A program made the translations under genes and the position numbers. Positions 11,166 through 20,500 of a stretch of DNA of 64,000 nucleotides are shown in pieces. Positions within the stretch are counted from its first letter, which is position 1; the number at the start of each line of letters is the position of its first letter. A model generated the notes under the pieces. That model was given only the letters and a program-made list of their open reading frames with translations, did not search any database and had not been told where the DNA came from. The DNA lies in contig CP092879.1 of NCBI GenBank assembly GCA_030710605.1, positions 48,977,946 through 49,041,945 on the forward strand, written 5' to 3'. This DNA is from Cordylochernes scorpioides. Lineage: Eukaryota; Arthropoda; Arachnida; Pseudoscorpiones; Chernetidae.

Positions 11166-11889
11166 AAGATATGCTCCGGAGAAGCTTCTGTACTATTGCA
11201 TTTTAAGGTATATAGATTCTTTCCTGCTTTTACACTTTGATTTGATCAATAAGGAATCAAAGGTTTCGTTTCTTAGTTCTTTTATTTCTCAAATTATCGG
11301 GCCAAGGGGCCTCTTCAACACGGAGATTCTGAAGTACAAAGGCGTGAAGTTGTATATCAGGATCTCCATGTTGAAGGGCGTGTGTTGCCTGAAAGCTTGA
11401 GAAATGAAAGAACTAAGAAAAGAAACGAAAGACTTTATTCCTTATTGATCAAATTAAATATATTGCCTATATTATTACAATCATTTTATTCACGATCGAA
11501 CGTTATGACCCACTGTATGTATTACATCCCAAACATGAAGCGACACCAGCCATCTCTGTCTTTGAGCTCGATGTACCATCTCGGCGAACGTTAAGCCAGT
11601 GAGTTCCTTTAATTGGTCCACGAAGCGTGTCGTCCAGGTATATTGTATATATTAGGGAATAATTAATATTGTCGCGAAGAAAAATAATCAAATAGGCTTC
11701 CGAATTACTTTAAATATTTATTTAATTAGTTATATGCGAGATTTTAAATATAAAATAAAAGTTACTATGTACATGAGCCAAATCGAGCAGTTAGAGCAAG
11801 AGGGGAGAACTGAGATTTTCTACCTTCCACGTGGCGCCACTGTTTTCCCAGACCCGTCCGTCCAGTCTAGATAAGAGGGAAACTCTGTC
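11166..11889. other. Intron 1 remainder, nothing assigned
   Basis: This is AT-rich intron sequence with short chance frames on both strands; no family resemblance is seen. Confidence 0.4.
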
Positions 11890-12050
11890 CTCCTGACAAT
11901 ATGATGAAATAGCGCCCTATCTGTTATAAAAAAAATTGAAACTATTTTTGACGTGTATGATTCTTTTTCAAATAAAATAATTTTCTACTGCCCTTACTGC
12001 AATAATAAACTAATGGGAGGGCCTGGTTCATCAGTGATGAATTAGCCTGA
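11890..12050 (+). repeat. MITE family M5, partial copy in intron 1
   Basis: It contains gaaactatttttgacgtgta, then ttttctactgcccttactgc, then gggagggcctggttcatcag, in the order seen at the left end of 2372-2726. Confidence 0.6.
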
Positions 12051-12301
12051 ACAAACTAAAAGAAAAATATATTAATTTAAAAAAAAGACAATGGCTTCTT
12101 GAAAATAATGGTCAAAATGTATATAATAATAATAATGAATAAATATTATAATAGATATGGGATTAGACGATTGTGTGTGTGTGTGTTGAGTGTTTTGGCA
12201 ATTCCATAATTTATTTCTATGAATATAATTTATCTTCTGTTTGTTTGTTTTTTATTGTTCTATATATATTGAAAATAGAGCAATCATAAACAGATATTTA
12301 A

Positions 12302-12470
12302 TTAAAAAGGCATATATTGATTCAAAATATAATTTATTTACCAATATTTCAGTTGGCTGAACGCCAAAACCTTTGTACTGTAATACCTTGAAAAAGGTTG
12401 GCGTTCAGTCAATTAAAATATTGGTAAATAAATTATATTTTGATCCAATATATGCCTTTTTAATTATACA
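12302..12470. mobile_element. Foldback element, family M6
   Basis: The left arm aaaaaggcatatattgattc and the right arm, its reverse complement ending at 12470, enclose sequences on the theme ggcgttcagccaact facing each other. A longer relative lies at 20826-21048 and a half copy near 19655-19730. No coding capacity. Confidence 0.75.
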
Positions 12471-12639
12471 AGTGTATATATATTGCAACTTTGTACAGTT
12501 CAGTTAGGTTAGGTCATTGTTAGGTGTGAGAGTTTTTATGTACATAATTTTATATTTTACATATATATAATAGCACATGTGCTATTGGTCAGGAAATGCC
12601 TTCTTTATTTTTAATATATATATATATTTTTTTTAATGT

Positions 12640-12873
12640 AAAATTTGCCGGGAGGAAATTGATCCATAGAAGCATAGGGCGCCTCTCCCGTCAAAATAAA
12701 CGCCAAAACCAGACGCCATCTATTGACCGTCGCCGCAAACTAGCGGCCTCGGGTGACAAAGCCACAACACCAGCTATGGCAAACTAAGAAGCGTCCACTT
12801 AGAGACCATGGTTTCGGGCGTCAGGCGTCAAGTTTTGGCGTTTTTTTTTTTTGACGGGAGAGACGCCCTATGC

Positions 12874-12885
<12 letters not shown>
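12640..12885. repeat. Rearranged copy of hammerhead-bearing family M9 (foldback)
   Basis: Segments matching 14641-15060 occur here in inverted arrangement: catagggcgcctctcccgtc at the left and its reverse complement near 12855-12880. The remnant accatggtttcgggcgtcag, on the minus strand, keeps the GAAA and palindromic ACCATGGT part of the ribozyme but lacks a full stem II. Confidence 0.65.
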
Positions 12886-12911
<26 letters not shown>

Positions 12912-13073
12912 GAGCTGCTGCTTCCAGTTTTATCTTCCATATTAATTCCATTCAAAGAATACGAGAACTACGTCTTTGTAAAAGTTCTGTTTTTTTCTCC
13001 TTCTAACTCCGAATCTTTTGCCATCAATGATAATGGTGTCTCGACCCTACAAACGGATTATTTGGATGTACAG

Positions 13074-13237
13074 ATCGTCCCAAGACTCTAGTACCAGAAT
13101 GGACATCCACAGCCAAACTGGGAGTTGACCCAATCCAAGTGAAACTTCAAGATCTTGGACTGACCTTAAACCTTACTGCTGTTCAAGAGATCAATACCAT
13201 GATCTACTACAAGAATAAAACTAAATCTAGTCAACCT
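13074..13237 (+). CDS. Metalloprotease exon 2 (propeptide)
   Basis: Acceptor ...gtacag, donor CCT|gtaagt; enters in phase 1 and leaves in phase 0, coding residues 24-78. The TLVPEW followed by VDPIQVKLQDLGLTLNL resembles the start of M12B propeptides, which open with a VxPE-type motif and a strand rich in alternating hydrophobics. Upstream of the acceptor the same phase-1 frame is also open back to about 12930 but ends in a stop at 13089-13091, so that longer exon cannot be used productively. Confidence 0.75.
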
Positions 13238-13373
13238 GTAAGTATTATGACCATTAAATTTACCAAAATATAATTGAATTATTATAACGTATTAAAAACA
13301 ATAGTTACAAGTTGAATATATATTGTACCGAAAGAGGCACATCTCTCCATTTAAAAAAACTCATTAAAACAAT

Positions 13374-13577
13374 ACACTCATGGATAAAACTTAAGGAAGT
13401 TGTACCTTTTAACATGCATATCGGGATTCATACAATAACTCTGAAAGATATTTGATATACAATTACCTTTATTGAAAACACACGAGATAACCAAGTAATC
13501 AAAATTGCCTGTCTCCTTAAAAAACAGACTACTGGCGACATCAAAATATGAAACTTCTTTAATTTTTGCCAATGAGT
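13374..13577. mobile_element. Tc1/mariner-like MITE (M4) in intron 2
   Basis: Termini actcatggataaaacttaag and the inverted ...aatttttgccaatgagtg; the body matches 2911-3118 with substitutions. Confidence 0.7.
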
Positions 13578-13721
13578 GTTGTATGGTCTAAGATCGGCTT
13601 TGCCCTTTCACCAACTTGAAAACCTTTTTGGCAGATTCGGACGGTTTGAAAAGACTTCCAATAGAACAATACAAAATCGAAGCCGTCCCTGCATTAATGA
13701 AGACATAACTTAAATTTTATA

Positions 13722-14130
13722 TATAGGTTAGCCTATTATATAGAAGCCTATATAGGTTAGCCTATTTTATCAGAAGCCTATATAGGTTAGCCTATTATAT
13801 AGAAGCCTATATAGGTTAGCCTATTATATAGAAGCCTATATAGGTTAGCCTATTATATAGAAGCCTATATAGGTTAGCCTATTATATAGAAGCCTATATA
13901 GGTTAGCCTATTATATAGAAGCCTATATAGGTTAGCCTATTATATAGAAGCCTATATAGGTTAGCCTATTATATAGAAGCCTATATAGGTTAGCCTATTA
14001 TATAGAAGCCTATATAGGTTAGCCTATTATATAGAAGCCTATATAGGTTAGCCTATTATATAGAAGCCTATATAGGTTAGCCTATTATATAGAAGCCTAT
14101 ATAGGTTAGCCTATTTTATCAGAAGCCTAA
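13722..14130. repeat. 29-bp satellite in intron 2
   Basis: About 14 nearly identical copies of the unit tataggttagcctattata + tagaagccta. The first and last units carry the same variant, tattttatcagaagcc, so both edges differ from the centre in the same way. The arrays are strongly homogenised. Confidence 0.95.
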
Positions 14131-14460
14131 ACCAGCCTAACGAGAGCCAACAGTCTGATACACATACATAGTTAGCTTTTCTTGATTAATCAAGAAAGGG
14201 AATTTGATAATTATTCTGTGATAATTAAAATTCAACGATCAGTTGACATTTATTCTGATAGATTGAGTAAGTCATCAGCAACTTTCGTTTCCATGATCAG
14301 GAGATGCTATTTGTGTTTGAGAGAAAGAGTTTACCATATCTTATTCTTTGATATGAAATTGCGAGCGTTCTACTCAAAAACCATCAAATATGTGCATTAT
14401 TTTGATGTATTTCACTCATATTTTTTTATTATAAGCTAGGGAATGAACGTTTATATATAC

Positions 14461-14637
14461 AGTTAAACCTGTCTATAGCGCCCACTCTTGAGACTCACCA
14501 AAATAGGGTGCTATAGAGAAGGGGTGCTATAGACAGGTCACTTTTAATGTAAATCGCATCGTACTTCGTATTTAAAATCGGGCGCTATAGAGAGGAAGGC
14601 GTTATTTAGAGGGGGTGCTATAGACAGGTTTAACTGT
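14461..14637. mobile_element. Tigger/pogo-like MITE (family M3)
   Basis: Inverted termini CAGTTAAACCTGTCTATAGC and its complement at the right end, flanked by TA on both sides. The interior is built from repeats of ggtgctatagac. 177 bp, no coding content. The terminal CAGT...CCT resembles TcMar-Tigger MITEs. Confidence 0.75.
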
Positions 14638-14640
14638 ATA

Positions 14641-15060
14641 CGGTCAATAGATGGCGTCAGTTTTTGACGTTTATTTTGATGGAAGAGGCGCCCTATGCTT
14701 TTATGGATCAATTTCCTCCCGACAAATTTTCCATCTATATTCTAGCCATAGATTTGGTCCAGCCACCTTGCCAGCAAAACACCTCTTTGACAGATTGTGA
14801 AGATTTCATTAGATCCCTTGTGGATCTCATGGAATAAAGTCCGCCCTAGACTGACGAGGGCCATTAGCCCGAAACCATGGTCTCTAGGTGGACGCTTTTC
14901 AGTTTTCCAAAGCTGGTGTTGTGGCTTTGTCACCGACCCGAGGCCACTAGTTTGCGGCGACGGTCAATAGATGGCGTCAGATTCTGACGTTTATTTTGAC
15001 GAGAGAGACGCCCTATGCTTTTATGGATCAATTTCTCCCCGGCAAATTTTCAATCTATAT
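14641..15060 (+). mobile_element. Small element with 100-bp direct repeats flanking a hammerhead ribozyme (family M9)
   Basis: Bases 14641-14739 and 14961-15060 are direct repeats (both begin cggtcaatagatggcgtcag), so the element is about 1.3 copies of a 320-bp unit. The single-copy middle carries the hammerhead motif at 14845-14888. A head-to-tail arrangement around a self-cleaving RNA is what Penelope-like elements and retrozymes show. No protein is encoded, so it would be non-autonomous. Relatives lie at 12640-12885 and 57440-57695. Confidence 0.7.
14845..14888 (+). ncRNA. Hammerhead ribozyme candidate (best copy)
   Basis: All conserved parts are present in order. Stem I: CCTAGA (14845-14850) pairs perfectly with TCTAGG (14883-14888). 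Core CTGACGA (14851-14857) fits CUGANGA. Stem II: GGGC (14858-14861) and GCCC (14867-14870) with loop CATTA. Then GAAA (14871-14874). Stem III: from the last A of GAAA, ACCATGGT (14874-14881) is a perfect palindrome, giving A15.1/U16.1, followed by C at 14882 as the cleavage-site base. The loop-less stem III would form best between two RNAs, as in dimeric hammerheads of Penelope-like elements. Self-cleavage is inferred. Confidence 0.75.
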
Positions 15061-15116
15061 ATATATTGTGAAAAATGTACTAATTTACTAATACTAAAAA
15101 AAAACTATTGTGGCAG

Positions 15117-15194
15117 ATACCCAGTTATATCTACAAGGATAATAAGTCAGGAAATGAATTGATCTTGAAAAAGGAAAATGATCATATCCTAATG
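15117..15194 (+). CDS. Metalloprotease exon 3 (propeptide)
   Basis: Acceptor ttgtggcag, donor ATG|gtaagt, phase 0 at both ends, 26 codons (residues 79-104). Charged propeptide sequence ending KKENDHILM. It follows the M9 element by only ~56 bp, so the branch point and polypyrimidine tract of this exon lie next to transposon sequence. Confidence 0.8.
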
Positions 15195-15256
15195 GTAAGT
15201 TCAAAACTATTTTATACTTTATAATATTATACCTAACATGATATATGGTGTGACAG

Positions 15257-15341
15257 AATGGCTACATTGATAAGAATATGTACATTTTACCATCAGAACC
15301 ATCTAAAGGTCTACATATGGTTAAAAAGATGCTGCAGCCAG
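15257..15341 (+). CDS. Metalloprotease exon 4 (propeptide)
   Basis: Acceptor gtgtgacag, donor CCAG|gtaaaa, enters in phase 0, leaves in phase 1 (residues 105-132). It reads NGYIDKNMYILPSEPS, a strand-rich stretch like the propeptide segment that precedes the catalytic domain in M12B enzymes. Intron 3 is just 62 bp, by far the shortest in the gene. Confidence 0.8.
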
Positions 15342-15454
15342 GTAAAACATAGTTACCTATATAAATGTTTATATAATATATACAATTTTCTATTGTTTTT
15401 TCATGTGTTAAGCATATTTACGCAAGTTTGGCCTTAAATACCCATTTCTTGGTT

Positions 15455-15712
15455 TTTCAGGAAGCCACTGGGACCAAAAATCTTTTTGGTCGCAGTGGTA
15501 CAGCTTACTTCACGCTGACGAGTGCCAACAGCGCGAAACGCGTTCGTGGATGGCTTTTCTAGATTTATCAAGAAATTGGGTTGGCCAAATATCAGGGAAC
15601 AGGTTATATCAATGAATAATTGATTTCTGTTCCACCAGATGGCGCTCTCCCTTCTGAAAAGCACATATGCTCCTGGTCAGGATATGCCTACTTTGTTTTT
15701 AATATACAAATG
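15455..15712 (+). mobile_element. Hammerhead-bearing short element, family M10
   Basis: It shares with 17478-17700 the ribozyme segment, a cttttctagatttatcaaga core, and the end agcacatatgctcctggtca followed by atgcct and an AT tail. It lies in intron 4, in sense with the gene. No open frame is specific to it. Confidence 0.65.
15511..15548 (+). ncRNA. Hammerhead ribozyme candidate, M10 copy 1
   Basis: Stem I CACG (15511-15514) pairs with CGTG (15545-15548). Core CTGACGA at 15515-15521. Stem II GTGC/GCGC (15522-15525 and 15531-15534, one G-U pair) with loop CAACA. GAAA at 15535-15538. Stem III is the palindrome ACGCGT (15538-15543), and T15544 is the cleavage-site base. The parts are in hammerhead order, and with a self-complementary stem III it would need dimerisation or a 2-bp stem. 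Confidence 0.65.
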
Positions 15713-15749
15713 TGAAAGATAGTATGAAACATACTTGTGAATGTTGCAG

Positions 15750-15895
15750 ATATTATTCCTCTAAATGACCATCCTGAATCCGATGATGATTCAGACCTTG
15801 AACTTGAACTTCTAATGGTTGTGGATTCTGTGGTTTATGAACAATATGGAAGTGACAAAGCCGTAATAAAGCACCTTTATGAAATGATAAATGAT
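15750..15895 (+). CDS. Metalloprotease exon 5 (start of catalytic domain)
   Basis: Acceptor gaatgttgcag, donor GAT|gtaagt, enters phase 1, leaves phase 0 (residues 133-181). An acidic linker rich in Asp/Glu is followed by LELELLMVVDSVVYEQYG, the first beta strand and helix of the reprolysin fold (family pattern: hydrophobic strand, VVD, then a helix). The mature enzyme probably starts within this exon. There is no obvious furin site. Confidence 0.85.
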
Positions 15896-15899
15896 GTAA

Positions 15900-16411
15900 G
15901 TATTTGACTTTTTAGACCTCGTATATTCTCTAGATAGCATTTCAGAATTTTAAATAAACTGTGTGGTGTGTGTGTAAAAATTAAAAAGAAAACAATAAAA
16001 GGATGGTATAGTGAATACCAGCGGGTAGTTGGCGATCTAAGGATACGCTCCAGGAGCCTGGATTACCTTTATGTTCCTACTATCATCATTGTAGTTTGGC
16101 TTAAGATTAATTCGTGATTCATCAAACCTTCAAATATCATCCATAAGACTCTATCTCCAAATTTTAAATATACCAAAAATTCATTAATAATAAATCAAAT
16201 TTTCACATATAGCATATATTAAGCTAGTATACGTCAAGGAACGTGTGGCAACTGAACATGCTTCGGACCAGGAGGCTGTTGTTGGGTGCTGCGCTGTCTG
16301 GAGTATAGGAGCTCCATCTATGATTCCTTTCTTCCTGTGGTGAATCTGTATAAGACCGGTGGTCTTAATAAAGCTTTGTGTGTGTATATATTGAGCTAGT
16401 AATATATAAAC
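15900..16411. other. Intron 5, first part: possible LINE/SINE remnant
   Basis: Around 16240-16390 GC is higher than around it and the stretch ends aataaagctttgtgtgtgta, like a retroposon 3' end. The family is not recognised. The rest is AT-rich. Confidence 0.3.
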
Positions 16412-16617
16412 ATATACTCATGGACAAAACTTAAGGAAGTTATACCTTTTAACATGTATATCAGGATTCAGACAATAACTCTGAAAGATATTTGATACAC
16501 AGTGACCTTTATTTATATGCACGAGATAACCAAGTGTGAACAAAATTGTATTTGTCTCCTTCAAGCAAACAGACGACTGGAAGCGACATTTACTTCCTTA
16601 CGTTTTGTCCATGAGTG
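16412..16617. mobile_element. Tc1/mariner-like MITE (M4) in intron 5
   Basis: Termini ACTCATGGACAAAACTTAAG and the inverted ...cgttttgtccatgagtg. The body aligns with 2911-3118. Confidence 0.75.
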
Positions 16618-16642
16618 TAAAATAAACAAAATACGACATTCA

Positions 16643-17141
16643 TCTATATTAATAAAATGGAAATTTCATAAGTGGTGTTCGCTAAAAACTTTCGTTACAA
16701 TGCATCAATTTCAACCAAATTTTCAACATTTATGTAAAACGAGATGGAGCAGGTTTTGCTTAACATCAAAATATATTTCCTAACATTAACATGCGTAACT
16801 TCGGTGTTATAGATTAAACACAAAAAAAAATCAACAGAGTTAATTTTATTTATATATAAATACAAAAAAAATTCAACAGAGTTAATTTTTTTACATACTA
16901 GCTAATAATCTCAATCTAAAAAATATTCAAAACAAGCAATTTTAAGATAACACCATATGTAAAACAGTCGGCCAAGAAAACAACAACGATATTACATCTT
17001 TCTCACATATTCACACACAATCTTGATTAATAATTAAAACTAATCTTTAACATTGTTTATTATACTTCATAATATATAATATTCGTTAGGCAAACTTTCA
17101 CTCGGATAAAACCCGGGCGAAGCCGGGTACACATCCGCTAG
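16643..17141 (+). mobile_element. Non-autonomous Helitron
   Basis: The 5' end is TCTATATTAATAAAATGG after an A; the 3' end is a GC hairpin (CCCGGGCGAAGCCGGG) followed by CTAG and a T. This fits Helitron rules (5' TC, 3' hairpin then CTRR, insertion between A and T). There is no Rep/helicase frame. Confidence 0.75.
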
Positions 17142-17477
17142 TGTTTAATAAATCATGTTTTACAATCGTGTGTATAAGAAGACCCACTGAGATGGCATTA
17201 TTTATATGAACATTGGTATGATACTTATTTGAAAATAAAATTGATTTATCGATTTTAATGCTTTTTTTATTTCGATGAAAATCATTTTATTCCTTAGAAT
17301 TTACACTTCAACATATTTATTTAACAGAGAGTTGGTTAATCTTTTCTATACAAAAGTACTAATCTTACCCCTTTATTTGGCTACTATTTTTTTGATGGAA
17401 TATACAAATTATAGAATAAAACACTCTATATATTTATAAAGATATATGAAAAAACAATAGAAAAAAATAAAAAATAA

Positions 17478-17700
17478 AAAAGTGGTACGGCCTACTGCAC
17501 GCTGACGAGCGCCAGCAGCGCGAAACGCGTTCATGGATGGCTTTTCTTGATTTATCAAGAAATTGGGTTAGCCAAATATCAGGGAACAGGCTAAATCATT
17601 ATTTAGTTGATTTCTGATTCACCAGATGGCGCTCTGCCATCTGAAAAGCACATGTGCTCCTGGTCAGTATATGCCTTTTTCTTTTTAATATATTTATATT
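17478..17700 (+). mobile_element. Hammerhead-bearing short element, family M10, copy 2
   Basis: It is closely similar to 15455-15712 over the ribozyme segment, the ttcttgatttatcaagaaat core and the agcacatgtgctcctggtca end. It sits in intron 5 of the metalloprotease gene. Confidence 0.65.
17498..17535 (+). ncRNA. Hammerhead ribozyme candidate, M10 copy 2
   Basis: Core CTGACGA at 17502-17508, stem II GCGC/GCGC (17509-17512, 17518-17521) with loop CAGCA, GAAA at 17522-17525, palindromic stem III ACGCGT and cleavage-site base T17531. Stem I, CACG (17498-17501) against CATG (17532-17535), has one C-A mismatch, so this copy is slightly weaker than 15511-15548 in stem I but has a perfect stem II. 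Confidence 0.6.
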
Positions 17701-17858
17701 TAAACAAAATTGACATTTCCTGACCACTCACATGACCATTTTTCTATTTTTTTCACATATATATATATATATATATTTTTTTTATATTTCTCAATTTCAA
17801 GTTAAATAGGATTTTTCACCTTGGATAATGTTCTAAGTAGGTACAAATATTTTTCCAG

Positions 17859-17927
17859 ACCAACGAAGCCTACAAGAAACTCCCAGATCCAATCCTGATC
17901 AATTTGAAAGGAGTTCATATTTGCAGA
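17859..17927 (+). CDS. Metalloprotease exon 6 (catalytic domain)
   Basis: Acceptor atttttccag, donor AGA|gtaagt, phase 0 both ends, 23 codons (residues 182-204). LPDPILINLKGVHIC matches the second core strand of reprolysins, where a Dp.I.L.l.g pattern is usual. It provides one of the few cysteines of the domain. Confidence 0.85.
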
Positions 17928-17986
17928 GTAAGTTATTAATTCTTTTAGGATCATCTATATTTGATATATGTATAATATTCTGATAC

Positions 17987-18161
17987 AGTAGAACCTCCCT
18001 GTAAAAGACATTTAATTGCAGAGCCAAAGTGTCCTTTAGGGAGAGGTGTCTTCATACTGGAAGTGTCAAAATAGTAAAAATGGTAATTTTACAAATGAAA
18101 ACTGTTCTTTGTAGAGAGGTGTTCTCTAGAGGGAGTGTCTTCTCATGGAGGTTCTACTGTA
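17987..18161. mobile_element. pogo/Tigger-like MITE (family M1), intron 6
   Basis: Inverted ends ACAGTAGAACCTCCCTGTAA and ...ggaggttctactgtat. The interior contains aaatggtaattttacaaatg and gtgtcctttagggagaggtg, shared with 22464, 23411 and 49593. Confidence 0.8.
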
Positions 18162-18334
18162 TTATAATACAAAGAGATTATCTTCATTTTTAATAATGCA
18201 AAAGTAGTTATTAATTAGAATTTATATTAGGAATCAACCATAAAAAGGTATATTAATGGTTAAACTTTTATTTTTGATGATAAATTGTATTGGTGTCTTC
18301 CATTATTTCGATCAGGTTAACCACCTTCTTCAAG

Positions 18335-18640
18335 GAATCAGCATGTGTCTACCCTTGTCCGAAAGGACCGGGTAACCCTCTGAACCTCCTTCGTGATGGG
18401 GATTGGGGATTATTCCCCTCGAACGAGGAATTCCCAGTAAGCACGAGTCATCAGCTCGCGTTGATTACGTCCCTGCCCTTTGTGTACACCGCCCGTCGCT
18501 ATTACCGATTGAATTGTCTAGTGAGGTCTTCGGACTGGTTCATTGATCAGTTTCGGCTGTTATTTTAGCCGGGAAGATGATCAAACTTGCCCATTTAGAG
18601 GAAGTAAAAGTCGTCGTCGTCAAGGATATGCTTCTAGAAT
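18335..18640 (+). rRNA. 18S rRNA 3'-end fragment (pseudogene) in intron 6
   Basis: The landmarks of the 3' domain of small-subunit rRNA occur in order: tccgaaaggaccgggtaacc, gaacgaggaattcccagtaa, gcgttgattacgtccctgcc, an accgcccgtcgctattaccg stretch, and catttagaggaagtaaaagt. The usual tgtacacaccgcccg reads tgtgtacaccgcccg, and the expected end after aaaagtcgt is replaced by a gtc repeat. It is about 300 bp, in sense with the host gene, with neither the rest of 18S nor ITS/5.8S. It must be a dispersed fragment, not an rDNA unit. Confidence 0.85.
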
Positions 18641-19054
18641 CTTTCTGTTCTCGGAGGATTCTCGGATTCTTAAGGATTCTCGAGAAGTTCCCCTTGAAGA
18701 TAGACGATTAGCTTGATCAAAATATTGAGAGATACCGATAAAATTATATTATTACGTCACAGATGCTATGTCAAGGATGGCCAAATAAGCAGGCTGGATT
18801 GGTAAGGATATCTGTTCGACTCCTCTTTATTTGCCTTCGTGTAATGAATAAGCAAGTAACATACAGAGACCATCATCCAACAGATGTCGTCAACAACAGG
18901 AAGGATTACACTTCACTCTTCCTTGCCAGATGGCTTCTTCCTTCTTAACTGGTCCATCCATCCCTCTCAGCCATTCTTAGGGGTGAACACGTGGTCGAAC
19001 TAACTCTGCTTACTACCACGGCGATGTCAAAGCTTTCTCGTCGTAACAATATAT

Positions 19055-19366
19055 ATATTGCTTATCCCTAGTACACTTGGTACAGGCCATGATAATCATG
19101 GTGGGTAGAAGAAGGCGACTGCTTTTACTGTAAGTGCACCACATGTCTACACATGTGAAAAGCAGTTCGACTTTGCACTTACAAATGTGCCAGAGCCCCG
19201 TTTAGTTACTTGCACTCGCTTGTTGGATTGGACTTTTGCAAGAATCGGGGGCCATTGGAGCATTTTTTAATCAGAAAAAAAGTGTCCAATGCGGGAATCG
19301 AACCCGGGTCGTAGAATAAGGTCGAAACCCAACGGTTAAGACCATCCTTCCACCGACCACCCTCGT
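19055..19366 (-). mobile_element. tRNA-derived SINE (family B), full length
   Basis: On the minus strand a tRNA-like head (box B GGTTCGATTCCCGCATTGG just inside 19280-19310) leads into a body with ttgcaagaatcggg, gcacatttgtaagtgcaaag and a 3' end at gggataagca. A tcgtaacaatat target duplication is seen on both sides (19046 and 19367). Truncated relatives lie at 48229, 49690 and 55639. Confidence 0.8.
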
Positions 19367-20172
19367 AACAATATGATCCAAAATAAACGTTTAACCATTA
19401 ATGATTTTCATATGGATTGCTCTATATTTTGTTAAAAAGTATACCTAATTATATTTTAGAAGGTTATATTTATAAATTTAACTGCCATCTATCGATAAAA
19501 TTTGTAACAAATAAATTTACTGGCAATATGTTTCTTTTCAATAATTTGCCATTTTTCACCCTTCCTGTTAAATTCAGACAAAAATATATCTTGAACTTAA
19601 TTCTATTGACGTTATGTAGCGCTTAGTTTGTTGTTTTTATAAATACGTTGTTATATCTTGAAAAAAAAAGGTTGGCGTTCAGCCAACTGAAAAATTGGTA
19701 AATAATTTTGTAAATCCAATATAGTTGATTTTCACTTTTTTTTTATTTTAATAGCTAGATTCTTCTCGCCCGTTCTATATTTTACATGTACTCTTTGTTG
19801 TGATATATGGTAAATTATCATATACTATGCATTTTGTCCGTTTGATATGATTAACTATTTTCATTCATATGTAAATATTGTTTTATCTTTTAGCGCTATG
19901 CAAATCCATGGCAATCTTCCAATATGTAAATACACCTTGCTGTATAAAAGAGAATCTAAAAAAGATGAAAAAAATATATTTTCAGCCAGACAATGAGTGT
20001 TGCTCTTCATTGGAAAATGGGTGCTGTTGCCACGTTAGTCACCTTGGAAATGAACCAGAATTTGGTTGAATATTCCAAGGGTCCAGGGGGGACCGCAGGG
20101 AGGTGTGGTCGGACTTCTCCCCCCCCCCCCCCCCCCCCCCCCCTTAGACTTAGAACAAAACACTATAAATGA

Positions 20173-20376
20173 ATGGCAATACATCCAGATGGCACAAGAA
20201 CCTATAGAACATGCAACAACTGTCCTGGTGTGGAACTAACACCTACTCACATATTTTCATGCCCAGCAATGGCCGCAGCCTTGCAGAAAATTGACATGGA
20301 CCCAGAGCAGCAGCTTTACACACCCAAGATAGTGGACATTGCTGCTGCTGTGATAGAGATGCATGGAGACATCTGA
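20173..20376 (+). pseudogene. LINE ORF2 C-terminal remnant
   Basis: The 67-residue frame contains CNNCPGVELTPTHIFSCPAM, the CxxC...HxxxxC cluster found after the RNase H or at the C-terminus of R1/Jockey-type ORF2 proteins. It is preceded by a ~26-base poly-C run (20120-20144) that probably marks a collapsed repeat. It lies in intron 6, in sense, and is unrelated to the LINE at 3845. Confidence 0.6.
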
Positions 20377-20500
20377 GGCTCTTCATTGGACACAACGACA
20401 ACAATGAGTGGTTGTCGCCTCTCTAGTATCTTTGACACATTATAATACTCTTAAAATCCTTTGTATTTCCTATCAGTTAATAGAAGACATTTTGTTTCAG

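Noticed and set aside
18335..19060. Complete rDNA unit (18S, ITS1, 5.8S)
   Set aside because: Only the 3' part of 18S is recognisable; no 5.8S sequence follows and the last bases of 18S are missing.
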